A DNA stretch of 64,000 nt from Sepioteuthis lessoniana (Eukaryota; Mollusca; Cephalopoda; Myopsida; Loliginidae), in NCBI GenBank assembly GCA_963585895.1, contig OY757939.1:31148430-31212429 (forward strand). The letters are read 5' to 3'. Positions 11,641 to 22,492 of this stretch are shown here, piece after piece (the first letter of the stretch is position 1; the number at the start of each line of letters is the position of its first letter). The notes beneath the pieces are model-generated. The model was not told where the DNA came from, searched no databases, and saw nothing but the letters and a program-made list of their open reading frames with translations. Made by a program: the position numbers and the translations under genes.

Positions 11641-12144
11641 GTTGGTTGGTTTGGTTGTTTGGAGTTCATGACATATGAACCTTTTTAGGTTATTTAATGC
11701 CAAATCCATTTTTATACAAATAATCAGTTCTATTTCAAACAATTCAGTTTAGAATAAGCACACAGTTTAGTTCTATTTAACGTAAGTACAGTTTCAAATG
11801 AGAAAAACAGTTCCATTTCAAACAATTTAGTTTAGTTCAATTTGACCCATAGATAGGATCTTATCATGTGTTATCACTACGGGCTAGAGAGGAGCTGGGA
11901 GCAATGGCAATGAAAGGGTACTCCGCATTCCCCAAAGCTCCAGCATTACTGGTGCCTCACCATCAGATTGTTTAGTGTCATATCCAGGACAATGGTTGGG
12001 AGAGTCTTATCCTTCTGCAGAGATGCAATCGGTGTATTCTACAGCCTCAGTCGACTGGGCCATAAGACACTCGTTTAGAGGGAGTTATACCCCTCTGAAG
12101 AGATGCAATCGGTGTATTCTACAGCCTCAGCCGACTGGTCCATT
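11641..12144 (-). mobile_element. SINE family A with duplicated head
   Basis: A complete minus-strand copy from tail (11641) to head. The head block (GAGATGCAATCGGTGTATTC plus CTACAGCCTCAG) is present twice, near 12020-12060 and 12100-12140. See the other multiplied heads at 20186. Confidence 0.8.
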
Positions 12145-12325
12145 GAAAAAGGTGAGAAGACATACTGGATACTGTACATAAAGTAAAGACGAACACATAA
12201 GCGACCTTCTCTATGCGGACCCTGAATACAGTCTAAAGGACTTGCAGAGAGTGAGGGCTGATAGGGATGAATGGCGAGAGAGAGTCAGAGGAAACATTGC
12301 TTTCGCCTAGATGATGATGATGGTT
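12145..12325 (+). pseudogene. LINE 3' end (RTE-like)
   Basis: Encodes KDEHISDLLYADPEYSLKDL and RVRADRDEWRERVRG, the C-terminal end of the same LINE ORF as at 34733. It finishes with ATGATGATGATGG, a simple 3' repeat characteristic of the family here. Confidence 0.65.
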
Positions 12326-12383
12326 TCGCTCGCAAGTTAGAGGAGAAATCAACAATCAGTTATAGAAAATTTTACAAGTGCTT

Positions 12384-12940
12384 GCTGGCTTCGTCGGCTT
12401 GGGCTGTAGAATACACTGACTGCTTCTCTGTGGAGGGGTAAGACTCCCCCAAACAATCTGATAGTGAGGCTCCAGTAATACTGGAGCTTTGGGAAATGCG
12501 GAGTACCACTTCATTGCCATCGCTCCCAGCTCCACTTTGGCCCGGAATGGTAGCACCTGATAGGGTCAAATAGAACTAAACTGTGTACTTATGCTAAACT
12601 GAATTTCTTTAAATGGAACTGTTTTTGACATTGAAACTGAACTTACACGAAACGTTTTGTAAGGGGCTTGAATTTGAACTGTTTTGTAAGGGGCTTGAAA
12701 TTGAACTGTTTTGACATTTAGCTCTGTGTAAACAAAAATATTCTTATACTGAACTGAATAGTTTTGATTAGAACTGTTTGACTAAACTGAATAACTTGAA
12801 ATAGAAATGTTTTTGACAAACTGTATGTTCATGCTAAACTGAATTGTTTCAAATAGAATTGCTTATTTGTATAAAAATGGATTTGGCATTGAATAACCTA
12901 CAAAGGTGGATATGCCATAAAACCCAAGCAAACAAAAAGT
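12384..12940 (+). mobile_element. SINE family A, near full length
   Basis: Runs from the head (GTCGGCTTGGGCTGTAGAAT) through the body and several degenerate TATGCTAAACTGAATTG / AAATAGAACTGTTTTTGAC units to the tail GGATTTGGCATTGAATAACC ... GATATGCCATAAAACC. The internal units are variable in number between copies. Confidence 0.85.
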
Positions 12941-13123
12941 TCTTGCAACATCGAAAAATACCATACGTAGAACGTTTCTTAAGATTTAAAACAAAGAGTT
13001 TTCAAGTTAATATTTGAGATCTGAGTCGATTAAAAATGAAAGAAAATATATTTGATACATATTAACCCTTAGTACCCGAGCGGTCGGTACTTGTTCAGCT
13101 ACCGAGAAATACAGTGGAAGGAA

Positions 13124-13368
13124 GTTCCCGTGGTTTAGTTGCTAGTGTTGATCTGTAACCTCTACGTAAGCGAGTTCGAACTCCAGTCGCACTTTTGCGT
13201 TCACTTTCAGAGTAATGCTGTTGCGAAAGGTATAAACACTCTCATCTCCTTGCTATGGTATTTAACTCATAGCAAATAGTGTCTCTGCAATTCTTCAACG
13301 AGGATTATTCTGGCATTAAATAATCTAAGAAGGTTGATATGTCAGTAGACAAAGAAACTAAACTAAAT
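13124..13368 (+). mobile_element. SINE family B2 (tRNA head plus family A tail)
   Basis: tRNA-like head CCCGTGGTTTAGTTGCTAGT with B box GAGTTCGAACTCC, then CTATGGTATTTAACTCATAG and a tail TGGCATTAAATAATCTAAGA ... GTTGATATG. The tail is the one carried by family A. Confidence 0.8.
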
Positions 13369-13617
13369 CTAGAAGTAAATATACTCGGGGTGGCCAGAAT
13401 CCTTATTTCCACATCGTTATTGTGTATAAAATTTTGTTATTTTATATGTAATTTTTAAAAATATATTTTAAATTGCCGGTTAATGAAAATAGCTGAAAAT
13501 GTAAAATATCTGCTAACAGCTTTATAAAGGAAAACAAAACTTATCCTGCAATCTGGTTTGGTTCCCTTCTCCTAAGTTGGCTGCCATACCAAGATTAAAG
13601 GGTCCAACATGCTTTAC

Positions 13618-13758
13618 TTATAACTGAAGGGAGAACAGTAGGACTCCGACCTTTCCCAAAGGTTATTAGTGCGATGGGAAATGCAAGCAGCCTTATTCAG
13701 AACTTGAACCGAGTCCATTTTCAACGACGATAACCGTTAAGCTACGCATTCTCCCTTG
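13618..13758 (-). mobile_element. SINE family B1, head half
   Basis: Reverse orientation: CCTTTCCCAAAGGTTATTAG, then the inverted B box (CAGAACTTGAACC) and inverted A box (GATAACCGTTAAGCTACG). The body is missing. Confidence 0.7.
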
Positions 13759-14100
13759 TTCTACTGGCTGTTTAATAACAGATTACAATATTTCAAGCTA
13801 TTTTTAATTCAGAAGTGTTGGGTCCAGGATCCACGACCCCGTGGGTGGCTCAAGAGTTGTGAGTGTTAATAAATGTTCAACCACTCGTTTCTATTTGATA
13901 AAGAAAAGAAATCTTCCGCCCCTACCCACACAATACACTGCACTTTTCGGGCTTCCGTTCGACATTGACATATTTTAAGTATTATTCATCAGTGTCTTTT
14001 CCCAAAAATAGAAGTGATAAGAAGGTAGAGGTTTTTTTATCGCACATGTTAACACCCATTGATAGAAATACGGCGCATGCGTAAATAAGGTCCGGAAATA
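13759..14100. other. Unassigned DNA
   Basis: Nothing with a supported identity. It contains a short GGATCCACGACCCCGTGG segment that could come from a hAT-type repeat, but this is too short to call. Confidence 0.3.
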
Positions 14101-14160
14101 CAGACACCCCCACAAACATACACACATACAGATAGACAAATCACATACAGATAGACAAAT

Positions 14161-14378
14161 CTTCATGGCGTGGTGGCTAAAGTGCTGGACTGCAGCCTGG
14201 AAGTAAGCGTGTTCGAATTCCAGTCACGCTAATACGTTCCCTTCGAAAAGGAATTAACCCTCTTATCCCTCCATCTGTGGGTTAAATAGTATCACTGCTG
14301 TTCTTCAACTAGGATGGTTTTGGCATTAAATAACCCATGAAAGTTGATATGCCATAAAAACAAACCGAACCAAACAAA
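14161..14378 (+). mobile_element. SINE family B2
   Basis: tRNA-like head with A-box region GGCGTGGTGGCTAAAGTG and B box GTTCGAATTCC, body CATCTGTGGGTTAAATAGTA, and tail TTTTGGCATTAAATAACCCA ... TTGATATGCCATAAAAAC followed by ACCAAAC-type ending. Confidence 0.85.
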
Positions 14379-14817
14379 CAGATACGCATGCATACACAAA
14401 TACACGCACATACATACTACATACACACAACATATATACGCATACGACAGAAACACATCCATACATACTACATTGACACACTACATACACATTCACAACA
14501 GAAACGCACACACACACACTGCATACACATTCGAGACAAATATATTCTACATACACATACAAACAACACACCCATGATACAAATACACACACGCAAACGC
14601 ACACACACACAAACGATACAAAGATACACACACTGCATACACACATGTACAAGACATATACACATACATGACATATACACATTTAAAAACGCGCACACAC
14701 TGCATACACACTCTCACAAAAGACAAGTCCATGCAATTCCTACACACATGATACATACATACGTGTACGTATACACACAAGAAACATACATATTCTACAT
14801 ACACAGATAGACAAAGA
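14379..14817 (+). repeat. ACAC/CATA-rich low-complexity tract
   Basis: About 430 bases of degenerate (AC)n and (ACAT)n. Reading frames rich in His/Thr or Cys/Val here are products of the repeat. Confidence 0.9.
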
Positions 14818-14970
14818 GAGTTTCCATGGCGTAGTTGCTAAAGTGTTGGCCTGCTGCCTCGAACTAAGCGTGTTCGAACTCCAATCAGCCCACTCAGCAG
14901 GGGCTGTAAAACAAAACGGCTGCATTTCTGAGTGTCCGGATAAGACACAAAACAATCTGATGGTGCGACA
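14818..14970 (+). mobile_element. Chimeric SINE: B2 tRNA head joined to family A head
   Basis: The first 65 bases are a B2 head (CCATGGCGTAGTTGCTAAAG ... GTTCGAACTCCAATC). They are followed without a spacer by the family A head AGCCCACTCAGCAGGGGCTG and its AAACAATCTGATGGTG block. The copy ends in an AC microsatellite. Confidence 0.65.
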
Positions 14971-15005
14971 CACACACACTCCTACGACACACACACACAC
15001 ACACA

Positions 15006-15520
15006 TACTCTTACAAGCACACCACAGAGAAACACACTTGATAGCAATTCTGAAAGGCGTGAGAATTTTGTACTTCAAAAACGTTTTCTAGCAAAACAGA
15101 AGGCTCACATTTTCGACCATTATAGTGAGCCAAGGTCAAGGATATTTAACAAATTATATTTAAGACAGCAAATGGCCAAATATGGTGGTGGCGGGAAAAG
15201 TAGGAAAATTCGCGTTACGTCAAACTTTCAAGTGCGTAGCGTTTCCTGCATTAAAAATCAGCATACGAGATATTGGCTTTTATCTGGATTCGAAAGCCTG
15301 ACCACTGGCGGTGATGCGAAATATATAACTATCTGACTTAGTAAGTTAGTCCTTATAATTGTTATTTATTTTTTACAGCACCTACTAAGCGATCATTCAT
15401 TTAAGTACTGAACAGGCTCCTTATGGCTTAACTTTGGTGATCTGGTAGGAACCGCTGCTTTCATCGATTATATAATTTACTAAACTTAACTTGATACACG
15501 TAGAGGTACATTAAACAAAA
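15006..15520. other. Unassigned DNA
   Basis: No domain or repeat family recognised. A locally higher GC stretch with several CpG lies near 15185-15320. Confidence 0.3.
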
Positions 15521-15612
15521 TGCTTATCGTCGTAGGAAATGAAATCAGCTGCTCGAGTTCAAATTCTGAACAAACCAGTAGCCAGTAACTTTACACTAAT
15601 TCTCTTGGGAAA
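15521..15612 (+). mobile_element. SINE family B1 fragment
   Basis: CTTATCGTCGTAGGAAATG, a B-box-like CGAGTTCAAATTCTG and CTCTTGGGAAAGGTAT match the family B1 head and first body block. Confidence 0.65.
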
Positions 15613-15725
15613 GGTATATTATAGAACAACGATTTCTTTGATTTTCTATTTTCTCCATACCGCCAGATTCATTTCCATTATTTACTTCAATTCGATCTTT
15701 GTCTGTTTCTTCCTCCTTCCCTTCT

Positions 15726-15905
15726 TCGTCAGCCCAGTTGGCTGGAGCAGAGAATTCACCGACTGCATCTCTGCAGATGTTTAAGACCCCTTCTTCTTAC
15801 AAGTGTCTTGGATATGGTACTAAACCATCTGATTGTGAGGCTCCAGTCTTGGAGATTTGTGAAATGTAGAGTACCCGTTTATTGGCATTATTCCCAGGAT
15901 GTTGT
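15726..15905 (+). mobile_element. SINE family A, head and body fragment
   Basis: Head CAGCCCAGTTGGCTGGAGCA, then TCTTGGATATGGTACTAAAC, CATCTGATTGTGAGGCTCCA and the block ending TTCCCAGGATG. Truncated at both internal units and tail. Confidence 0.75.
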
Positions 15906-15968
15906 AAAAACAGTTCGCGACTACAGTCTTTTCTACACAATTGAATGGTTTCGAGTAACTCTTCCTAT

Positions 15969-15970
<2 letters not shown>

Positions 15971-16012
<42 letters not shown>
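15971..16012 (+). repeat. (AAT)n microsatellite
   Basis: Pure AAT repeats directly before a LINE fragment that ends in the same repeat. Confidence 0.95.
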
Positions 16013-16439
16013 CTGGGACATTTACATACAAACGGATCACCTAATCTCGGCCAGAAAAACAGACCTTATTGTAATCAACAAAAAAAAGAGAACTTGCAAA
16101 AATTGTCGACTGTGTTGTACCAGCAGGCCACAGAATAAAACTGAAAGAAAGTGAAAAGAAGGATAAGTACCAAGACCTTGCTAGGGAATTTAAAAAGATA
16201 TGGAACATGAAGGTGACGATTATACGAATCGTTATTGGTGCATTCGGTACAGTAACTAAAAGACTATTAAAGGGACTGGAAGACTTGGAAGTTGGAGGAC
16301 GAGTGGAGACCATCCAAACTACAGCATTGTTGAGAACGGTCAGAATACTGAGAAGAGTCCCAGAGACTTGAGGAAACTTGCTGTCACTCATACTTCAGTG
16401 AAAGACCATCAGCTAACTCTGATATGAAAATCTTTAAAG

Positions 16440-16440
<1 letters not shown>
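16013..16440 (+). pseudogene. LINE 3' end (jockey/L2-like family J)
   Basis: Translation in two frames gives HLISARKTDLIVINKKKRTC, ESEKKDKYQDLAREFKKIWN and VGGRVETIQTTALLRTVRIL. This is the C-terminal part of a non-LTR element polyprotein also present at 40190, 41215, 46112, 46650 and 59325. It ends in (AAT)n, the 3' terminal repeat of this copy. Stops and a frameshift make it inactive. Confidence 0.8.

Positions 16441-16491
<51 letters not shown>
16441..16491 (+). repeat. (AAT)n tail of the LINE
   Basis: Pure AAT repeats immediately following the LINE coding remnant, so most likely its 3' terminal repeat. Confidence 0.9.
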
Positions 16492-16492
<1 letters not shown>

Positions 16493-16493
<1 letters not shown>

Positions 16494-16728
16494 TTTGGTT
16501 TAGTTATAAAACTAAACCAAATCTGTTTGATAGGGTCTTATCTATGGGTCAAATAGAGCTAAACCGAACTTTTGCGAAACTGAATTGTTTGAAATAGAAC
16601 TTTTTTGACGTTTAACTCTTTGTAAACAAAATCTATACTTATACTAAACTAAATTGTTTAAAATTTAATTCGGCGTTAAATAACCCGAAAAGGGTTGATA
16701 CGCCGTAAACCAACCAACCAACCAACCA
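16493..16728 (+). mobile_element. SINE family A, 3' half, preceded by a small palindrome
   Basis: A 13-base perfect inverted repeat (ATTTGGTTTAGTT / AACTAAACCAAAT, 16493-16522) precedes GATAGGGTCTTATCTATGGG and the 3' half of family A. The tail variant is GGCGTTAAATAACCCGAAAA ... TTGATACGCCGTAAACC, ending in (CCAA)n. Confidence 0.75.
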
Positions 16729-16862
16729 ATTATGTCTAATCAGAGTCGTTTCTTGTTTAGAATTTGCAGGCTGTATAACGTTAGTGCCGGTTAATTCTAA
16801 TACGGAAATGACGTACCTGTTAGTGTTTTATAAATGAGTCAAATAGATCTTATTAGGATTCC

Positions 16863-17489
16863 CTTTGGTTTTATGGCATATCAACCATTGTAGGTTATTT
16901 AATACCAAATCCGGCTTATTTATACATATTAGATATATATGAATGAATTAATGGCATATCCACCATTGAAGTTTATATAATGCCAAATCCATTTTTATAC
17001 ATATAAACACTTGTTTCAAACAATTCAGTTTTGTATGAGTATAATTTAACAAACGGTTAAATGTCAAAACAGTTCTATTTCAAACAATTCAGTTAAGCAT
17101 AAGCATACTGTTTCAATGTAAAAAAATAGTTCTATTCAAAACAATTCAATTTAGCAAAAGTTCAAACAGTTCTATTTCAAACAGTTCACTTTAGCACAAA
17201 TACAATGTCGAAAACAGTTCCATTTCAAACAATTCAGATTAGCATAAGTACACAGTTTAGTTCTATTTAACCCATAGATCGGACCCAATCAGATGCTACC
17301 ACTCGGGGCTAGAGTAGACCTGGGAGCGATGGCAATGAAGAGGTACTGCGCATTCCCTAAAGATCCAGAATTACTAGAACCTCACCATCAGATTGTTTGA
17401 TGTCATATCCAGGACACTCGTTGGAGGGGGGTCTTACTCCTCTGCAGAGGTGTTGTTGGCGTATTCTACAGCCCCAGCCGACTTGGCAA
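16863..17489 (-). mobile_element. SINE family A with duplicated tail
   Basis: Minus-strand copy. The tail block appears twice (16868-16910 and 16945-16990), then TTCAAACAATTCAG units, the GACCTGGGAGCGATGGCAAT block and the head ending GCCCCAGCCGACTTGGC at 17489. Confidence 0.85.
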
Positions 17490-17789
17490 GATTAGACATA
17501 ATAGATATTAAGTGAGAAAACCCTAATTACAATGATTTGGTTACTTAATATTAATTAAATAAAATTTGTGTGGCCCCTTAGAATATTTTAGTGGCTCCCA
17601 ATATCCAATTAATTTTAACTACCTACATGGTATGTGAGTTAATCATAGAGTGGACCATACGACCACAGGTTGCAGATTGTTCATTTAGATCATAAAAAAG
17701 CAACAAAATGAAATGAACAAGGTAGCGTTTATGTTGAACTCCGTATCCCGCCACCCAATCAACGAGAAATCTGACACGCCCCTATGACC

Positions 17790-17990
17790 AAGTAAAGTTG
17801 GCGACCGCAGTCGTGGGCTACTCGAAAGCTCCACTTTTCAATAACTACTACACCGAGGTGTAGGAGAGGAAGCTACTCCTTTCCCTGGATTGTTCCACTT
17901 TACCCTTGAAATGTACCTTATAATGCTGAGTGTTAAGCGAGGAGGTATCAAGTACTATTCATTGAGTATTTGGTATGACTCGACTGTTAT
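17790..17990 (-). mobile_element. SINE family C
   Basis: Plus-strand start AAAGTTGGCGACCGCAGTCG, then CAATAACTACTACACCGAGG and TTATAATGCTGAGTGTTAAG match the family body. It is cut near the tRNA-like head, which would start at TGGTATGACTCGAC. Confidence 0.75.
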
Positions 17991-18235
17991 ATAGTCATTT
18001 ACATGTTCATGCATCACAACGACACAACATCAAAGACAGACGCATGAAAGAAAACGCCTGAAGGAAGACAGGAAGATTTCTTTAACAACATTTTACCTCT
18101 CACTTTATTGCAAGGGTTTGAAAGGGTTGTTTAAGGGTTTGCATGTGAGAGGATGCTGGAGACCGAACGTAAACTTCATATTTTGACCCCACTGTTATGA
18201 CCGTCACGTTGTGTCTTTCTTGTTCTCCTGATGTT

Positions 18236-18606
18236 GGGGTCTACTCCATCGGGGCTTTCCGAGGGCCCCCTCGGTTGGGTGTGGCCTTCCCTACCACATC
18301 TGGTCTCTACTGTCTGGAAGTCTGCTGACAACTGCATCGGGGGTTTTCCGAGTGCCCCCTCGGTCGGGTGTGGCCTTCCCTACCACATCTGGTCTCTACT
18401 GTCTGGAAGTCTGCTGGCAACTGCATCGGGGGTTTCCGAGGGCCCCCTCGGTCGGGTGTGGCCTTCCCTGCCACATCTGGTCTCTACTGTCTGGAATTCT
18501 ACTGACAACTGCATCGGGGGGGTTCCGAGTGCCCCCTCGGTCGGGTGTGGCCTTCCGTACCACATCTCGTCTCTAACCCTCTGGGAGTCTGCTGGCAACT
18601 GCTCTG
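18236..18606 (+). repeat. GC-rich 88-bp minisatellite, four copies
   Basis: The block CCCCCTCGG recurs at 18266, 18355, 18443 and 18532 (spacing 89, 88, 89). Each unit carries GTGTGGCCTTCC, ACCACATCTGGTCTCTACTG and GACAACTGCATCGGGGG or close variants. The GC content stands out against an AT-rich background. A 132-codon frame runs through it, but it is repeat-driven and has no known domain. Confidence 0.9.
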
Positions 18607-18689
18607 GGACCCAAACTCAACTGAGTTAAATAATAACTCAACGCCCACACGATCGCCTACTGGATCTTTGAAATCGAATGTTTAATCGT

Positions 18690-18985
18690 CATCAAACGGA
18701 AATAACTGTCATGCAGTTCAGAGGTTACTCTCTTCCGGTGCATGACTGTAATGGCACAATGGGACCTTCACCTTGTCCCATATCATAAGCCTTAATCCGC
18801 CCACGCGATCTCTTTCGATTACTGGCCGTTGGAATGTGTCACTTCCTTCCGGTGTATTACCTTGGAATAGTATTTTTGGGCCGGGTCGAAGGTCAAAATA
18901 TAACATCGACTTGAGATTGAACCCCAGTCTCCCGGGCCATTGGCGAACACTATGGGGTCATATAGCCCCTGGTTGAGGACATACT
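18690..18985 (-). mobile_element. tRNA-derived SINE related to family C (variant C')
   Basis: On the minus strand the head reads AGTGTTCGCCAATGGCCCGG and GGGGTTCAATCTCAAGTCG, the same tRNA-like head as family C. The body then differs, with GGTAATACACCGGAAGG and ATTAAGGCTTATGATATGGG. It is probably a separate subfamily, and only one copy is visible. Confidence 0.55.
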
Positions 18986-19006
18986 TTAAAATCATGCTTC
19001 CTCTTG

Positions 19007-19009
19007 CTA

Positions 19010-19044
<35 letters not shown>

Positions 19045-19440
19045 TTTTCTCTCACTCTTTTTTATTCTCTCTCTCTCTCTGATGTCTTTGTCTGTCTCTG
19101 TCAGTCTCACTCCATCTATCTCTCTATCTATCTATGACTCTCTTTGTCGCGGTCTGTCTGTCTCTTTCTTTCTCTCTTTCTCAATCTATCCATACATCTA
19201 TCTCTGTCTATCTGTCCGTCCATCTCTCTCTTTCTCTTTTTCTCTCTCTTTCTCTTACTTTCTCTGTCTCTGTCTCTGTTTATCTGTCTTTGTTTGTCTC
19301 TGTCTGTTTCCCTCCCTCCATCTATATATCTCTCTATCTATCTATCTCTGACTCTCTATGTCTCTGTCTGTCTGTCTCTTCCTCTCTCAATCTATCCATC
19401 TATCTATCTTTATCTCTGACTGTCTGTCTGTCTCTCTCTC
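19007..19440 (+). repeat. TC / TCTG / TCTA pyrimidine-rich tract
   Basis: About 430 bases of degenerate (TC)n, (TCTG)n and (TCTA)n. Ser/Leu-rich reading frames here are artefacts. Confidence 0.9.
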
Positions 19441-19799
19441 TTAAATTACCTCCTTTCTTTCTCAGTTTCATTTCCTTTCGTACAATGAAAGGTGGAAGAA
19501 GATATTTTGAAAGGTGATTCTTTTTAAGAACATTTTCTAAAAATGTCTGTGTCAAGTTATTGATAAGAACTTAGTTATTTTCCCTCGAAGCATTTGACAC
19601 GGTTATTTTTATCTTCAACAAACCAGAAAGTTTCAATAACTTAAATTTACTAGAAAAAAAAATTTTTTAGCAAAAGAAAAAAAAAGATCATTACAAGCAT
19701 GTCATTTTTTAAATCAGGTTCCCAAACAAGAGTATCGAGAAATGTCGTACTTGTTAAGGAGGCAGAAATTTTTTGAGTCACCAATTCTCACAAGATACA
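19441..19799. other. Unassigned AT-rich DNA
   Basis: No supported feature. Confidence 0.3.
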
Positions 19800-20085
19800 C
19801 GTAAGGTTAACGTCCAAGCAAATAGAATCGCCAATTCGAGTTCCAATCCTGGACGAAGCTGATTGCTTTTTACTTCACACTTATGCCCGAGGGAAAGGCA
19901 TGAATCTGTCCATTTTCTCCCGTCCCAGCTATTGTTAGATAATTGGGTAGACGAGGTTCTTTAACCTTGGTAAAGCAACCAGTCTAAGAGAAAGATTTCT
20001 CTGTATTCAAACCAGCTGTACTCCGTTTAAACATTGACCTTGTGTCGCATCCGGCCCGTGGCGGAGGAGTTGGGGAAATAAATAC
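19800..20085 (+). mobile_element. SINE family B1
   Basis: Diverged head with CGAGTTCCAATCCTGGACGA, body GAGGGAAAGGCATGAATCTG and the tail ACATTGACCTTGTGTCGCAT ... GGAGGAGTTGGGGAAATA. Confidence 0.75.
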
Positions 20086-20185
20086 GGACAATCCTTATAA
20101 AAATTATAACTACAGCACTAACGATCATCATCATCATCATCATCCTCAAGACGAACTGAAAGCATGGATTCCTTTAACTCTCTTT

Positions 20186-21197
20186 TGTCTAACTCAGTTC
20201 GCTAGGGGAGCTGTAGAATACACTGACTGCTTCTTTGCAGAAGGGTAAAACTCCCCCAACAAGTGTCCTGGAAACGACACTAAGCCATTCAGCCCAGTTG
20301 GCTGCAGGAGCTGTAGAATACACCGACTGCATCTCTACATTGGCGTAAGACTCTCTCAACAAATGTCCTGGATATGACACTAAACCATCCAGCCCAGTCG
20401 GCTGGGAGAGCTGTAGAATACACCGAATGCTTCTCTGCAGGGTGGGAGTAAGACTCCCCTAACAAGTGTCCTGGAAATTACATTAAACCATATGATGGTG
20501 AGTATTCAGTAATGCTGGAACTTTGGGGAATGCGGAATATCCCTTCATTGCCATCGTTCCCAGATACGCTCTGAGCTGAAGTGGTAGCACTTGATAGAGT
20601 CCTATCTATGGGTCAAATAAAACAGTTTGACATTTATTCACGGTGCAAACGAATGACATGCTAAATTAAATTGTTAGAAATAGAACTGTTCGATTATTGG
20701 ACTGTGTGTAAATAAATGACTGATGTTAGTGATACATAGCAATACATGGAACCTTTTAACTTTGACTTATGCTAAATTGAATTGTTCGAAATAGAACTGT
20801 TTTTACATTTAATTGTGTATAAACAAAAACTGGGTACTTATGTTAAACTGAATCGTTTAAAATGCAACTGTTTGATCATTTAACTGTGTATAAACAAAAG
20901 ACTAATGTTTAATTGAATTATTAGCAATACTTGTAACCATGAGCAAGAAAAATGAGCTCAGACTCGTCTGAGAAATGTTTTCAACAAAGTGTGTTTACAA
21001 ATCATATATAATGTGTATCAACAGGATTTGGCATTAAATATTCTACAATGGTTGATATGACACAAACCAAACGAAACCAAACGAAACCAAGTCCTATATA
21101 TTTGATATATTGTATATATTGTATATGTATAAAGAGGATTTGGCATTAAATAACTAACAATGGTTGATATGCCATAAAGCCAAACGAAACCAAACTT
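20186..21197 (+). mobile_element. Composite SINE family A: three heads in tandem, two tails
   Basis: Three head modules of about 100 bases follow each other (starting near 20190, 20284 and 20390; each has GAGCTGTAGAATACACCG or a close variant and a TGTCCTGGA block). Then comes one body with several internal TTAACTGTGTATAAACAAA-type units. The tail block GGATTTGGCATTAAATA... occurs at about 21025 and again at 21131, each followed by AAACGAAACCAAA-type sequence. Confidence 0.8.
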
Positions 21198-21371
21198 ATC
21201 TCTTCCACTATCACTCCTCTGGGCAGTACCCAGTGTTCGAACAGAACTGATGAATGTAGTAAAATATCCTAAGCTTTGTACAACTGTTGAGCCTATTCTC
21301 CTGGTTTTTCCAAATTTTCATATAGTGGAGTCTGGGTTTAGCCGTGTACCTTACTTACTAAGCAAACAACG

Positions 21372-21590
21372 GGAGTCCCGTGGCGTATTGGCGTATTGGC
21401 TAACGTGAGTTCGTACCCCAGTGACACTATTACGTTCACTTCTTGGGAAAGGTATGAACGTCTTAATTCCCACCCTCAGCCATGGGTTATATAGTACCAC
21501 TACTGTTCTCCTAAAAGTATGTTCGTGGCTTTAAATAACCCACGAAGGTTGGTATGCCAAACAAAGGAAACCAAACTAAAGAAATTAAGC
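21372..21590 (+). mobile_element. SINE family B2
   Basis: Head CCCGTGGCGTATTGGCGTAT with a short internal duplication (GGCGTATT twice), B box GAGTTCGTACCCCAG, body CAGCCATGGGTTATATAGTA and tail GGCTTTAAATAACCCACGAA ... GGTTGGTATGCC. Confidence 0.8.
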
Positions 21591-21774
21591 AACCAAAGAA
21601 ACACACGGAATATAGAACGTGCAACTCGGGATCTCCTCACTGCCCACCAAACCCATCCTTTTCATTAAAAGAATTATTCAAGAATCAAAAGCATGCTCGC
21701 TTTTATAGTTTACTGGGTAGTTTTTCGTGTAGATTGTATTAAACACTGGTAAATTAACTGTTTTGTAATTCAAT

Positions 21775-22150
21775 ATTTCATCATCATGATCACGGCTTGC
21801 CTACTGCACTGATTTTTATGGCGCTTTCTCACTATCCATCCCTACCAGACATCGCTCTTGATAAATCCTCAAGATGGCACCTCGTATCTGCATAGAGCTG
21901 ATAAATGTAAGCTTTTGCTGGTCTGCCAACACTGGTATGTCCATGTGTAGGAGTCTATAATTCAACATCACTTATGAGTTCGCCCTTTCCTCTCCAGATG
22001 TGTTTGGCATGTCTTACTTTGAAGATTTGCGAGATGGGAGGTAAGTTGCAGTACAGCTGCTGTTTTGTAGGGTGGTGTTTCCAAGATTTGTTCAAAACAG
22101 CACACAGTATCCTCGTGTAGTTCTCATCTAGCATTTTCTCCTAACGTTTC
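21775..22150 (-). pseudogene. LINE 3' end (RTE-like)
   Basis: On the minus strand it encodes pieces such as LNKSWKHHPTKQQLYCNLPP, HTSVGRPAKAYIYQLYADTR and HLEDLSRAMSGRDG. These match the C-terminal end of the LINE family at 34733. The CATCATCATGATC at 21780 is the inverted 3' simple repeat of the element. Confidence 0.7.
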
Positions 22151-22355
22151 TATTGAAGAATTCAAAGGCGAGTCCTAACTTTTGTAGAGAATGTTTTCCT
22201 CCAAAATACCGTCACTGCAATAATTTCTTTATACTCTCGTAACACTCGCTGTCAACAGTACACTCCAACTCATTCGGTAGTTAGTCTTTTCCACTTTTAT
22301 CTATCCCAACTCCCTCCCTCCCGAGAAATCACAAGACTTCGTTATAACAATACAA

Positions 22356-22385
22356 ATGGCTGCTAGACAAACAGTCCGTCGACGG
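22356..22385 (+). CDS. Candidate short first coding exon
   Basis: ATG at 22356 opens ten codons (MAARQTVRRR) that run into a strong GTAAGT donor at 22386. The 200 bases before it are free of repeats and moderately CpG-containing, as a promoter/5' UTR might be. The phase (0) would suit the exon at 52953, but a direct link is only a guess, since the peptide is not a signal peptide. This is a weak call. Confidence 0.2.
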
Positions 22386-22492
22386 GTAAGTACGTTCAAG
22401 CAAGCCAGTGTTTCTCCGTTTTGTTTTGTTACACGTTCACCACAGTTTCGTTAGCGCCTTAGTGTTGAAATAGCTAGCTAAACAGATAAATA

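Noticed and set aside
18231-18629. 132-codon frame that might look like a repetitive secreted protein
   Set aside because: Unit lengths of 88 and 89 shift the frame between copies, and the opposite strand is equally open, so it is a GC-rich minisatellite.
19004-19517. Ser/Leu-rich frames that could suggest membrane proteins
   Set aside because: They are produced by (TC)n, (TCTG)n and (TCTA)n repeats in all three frames.
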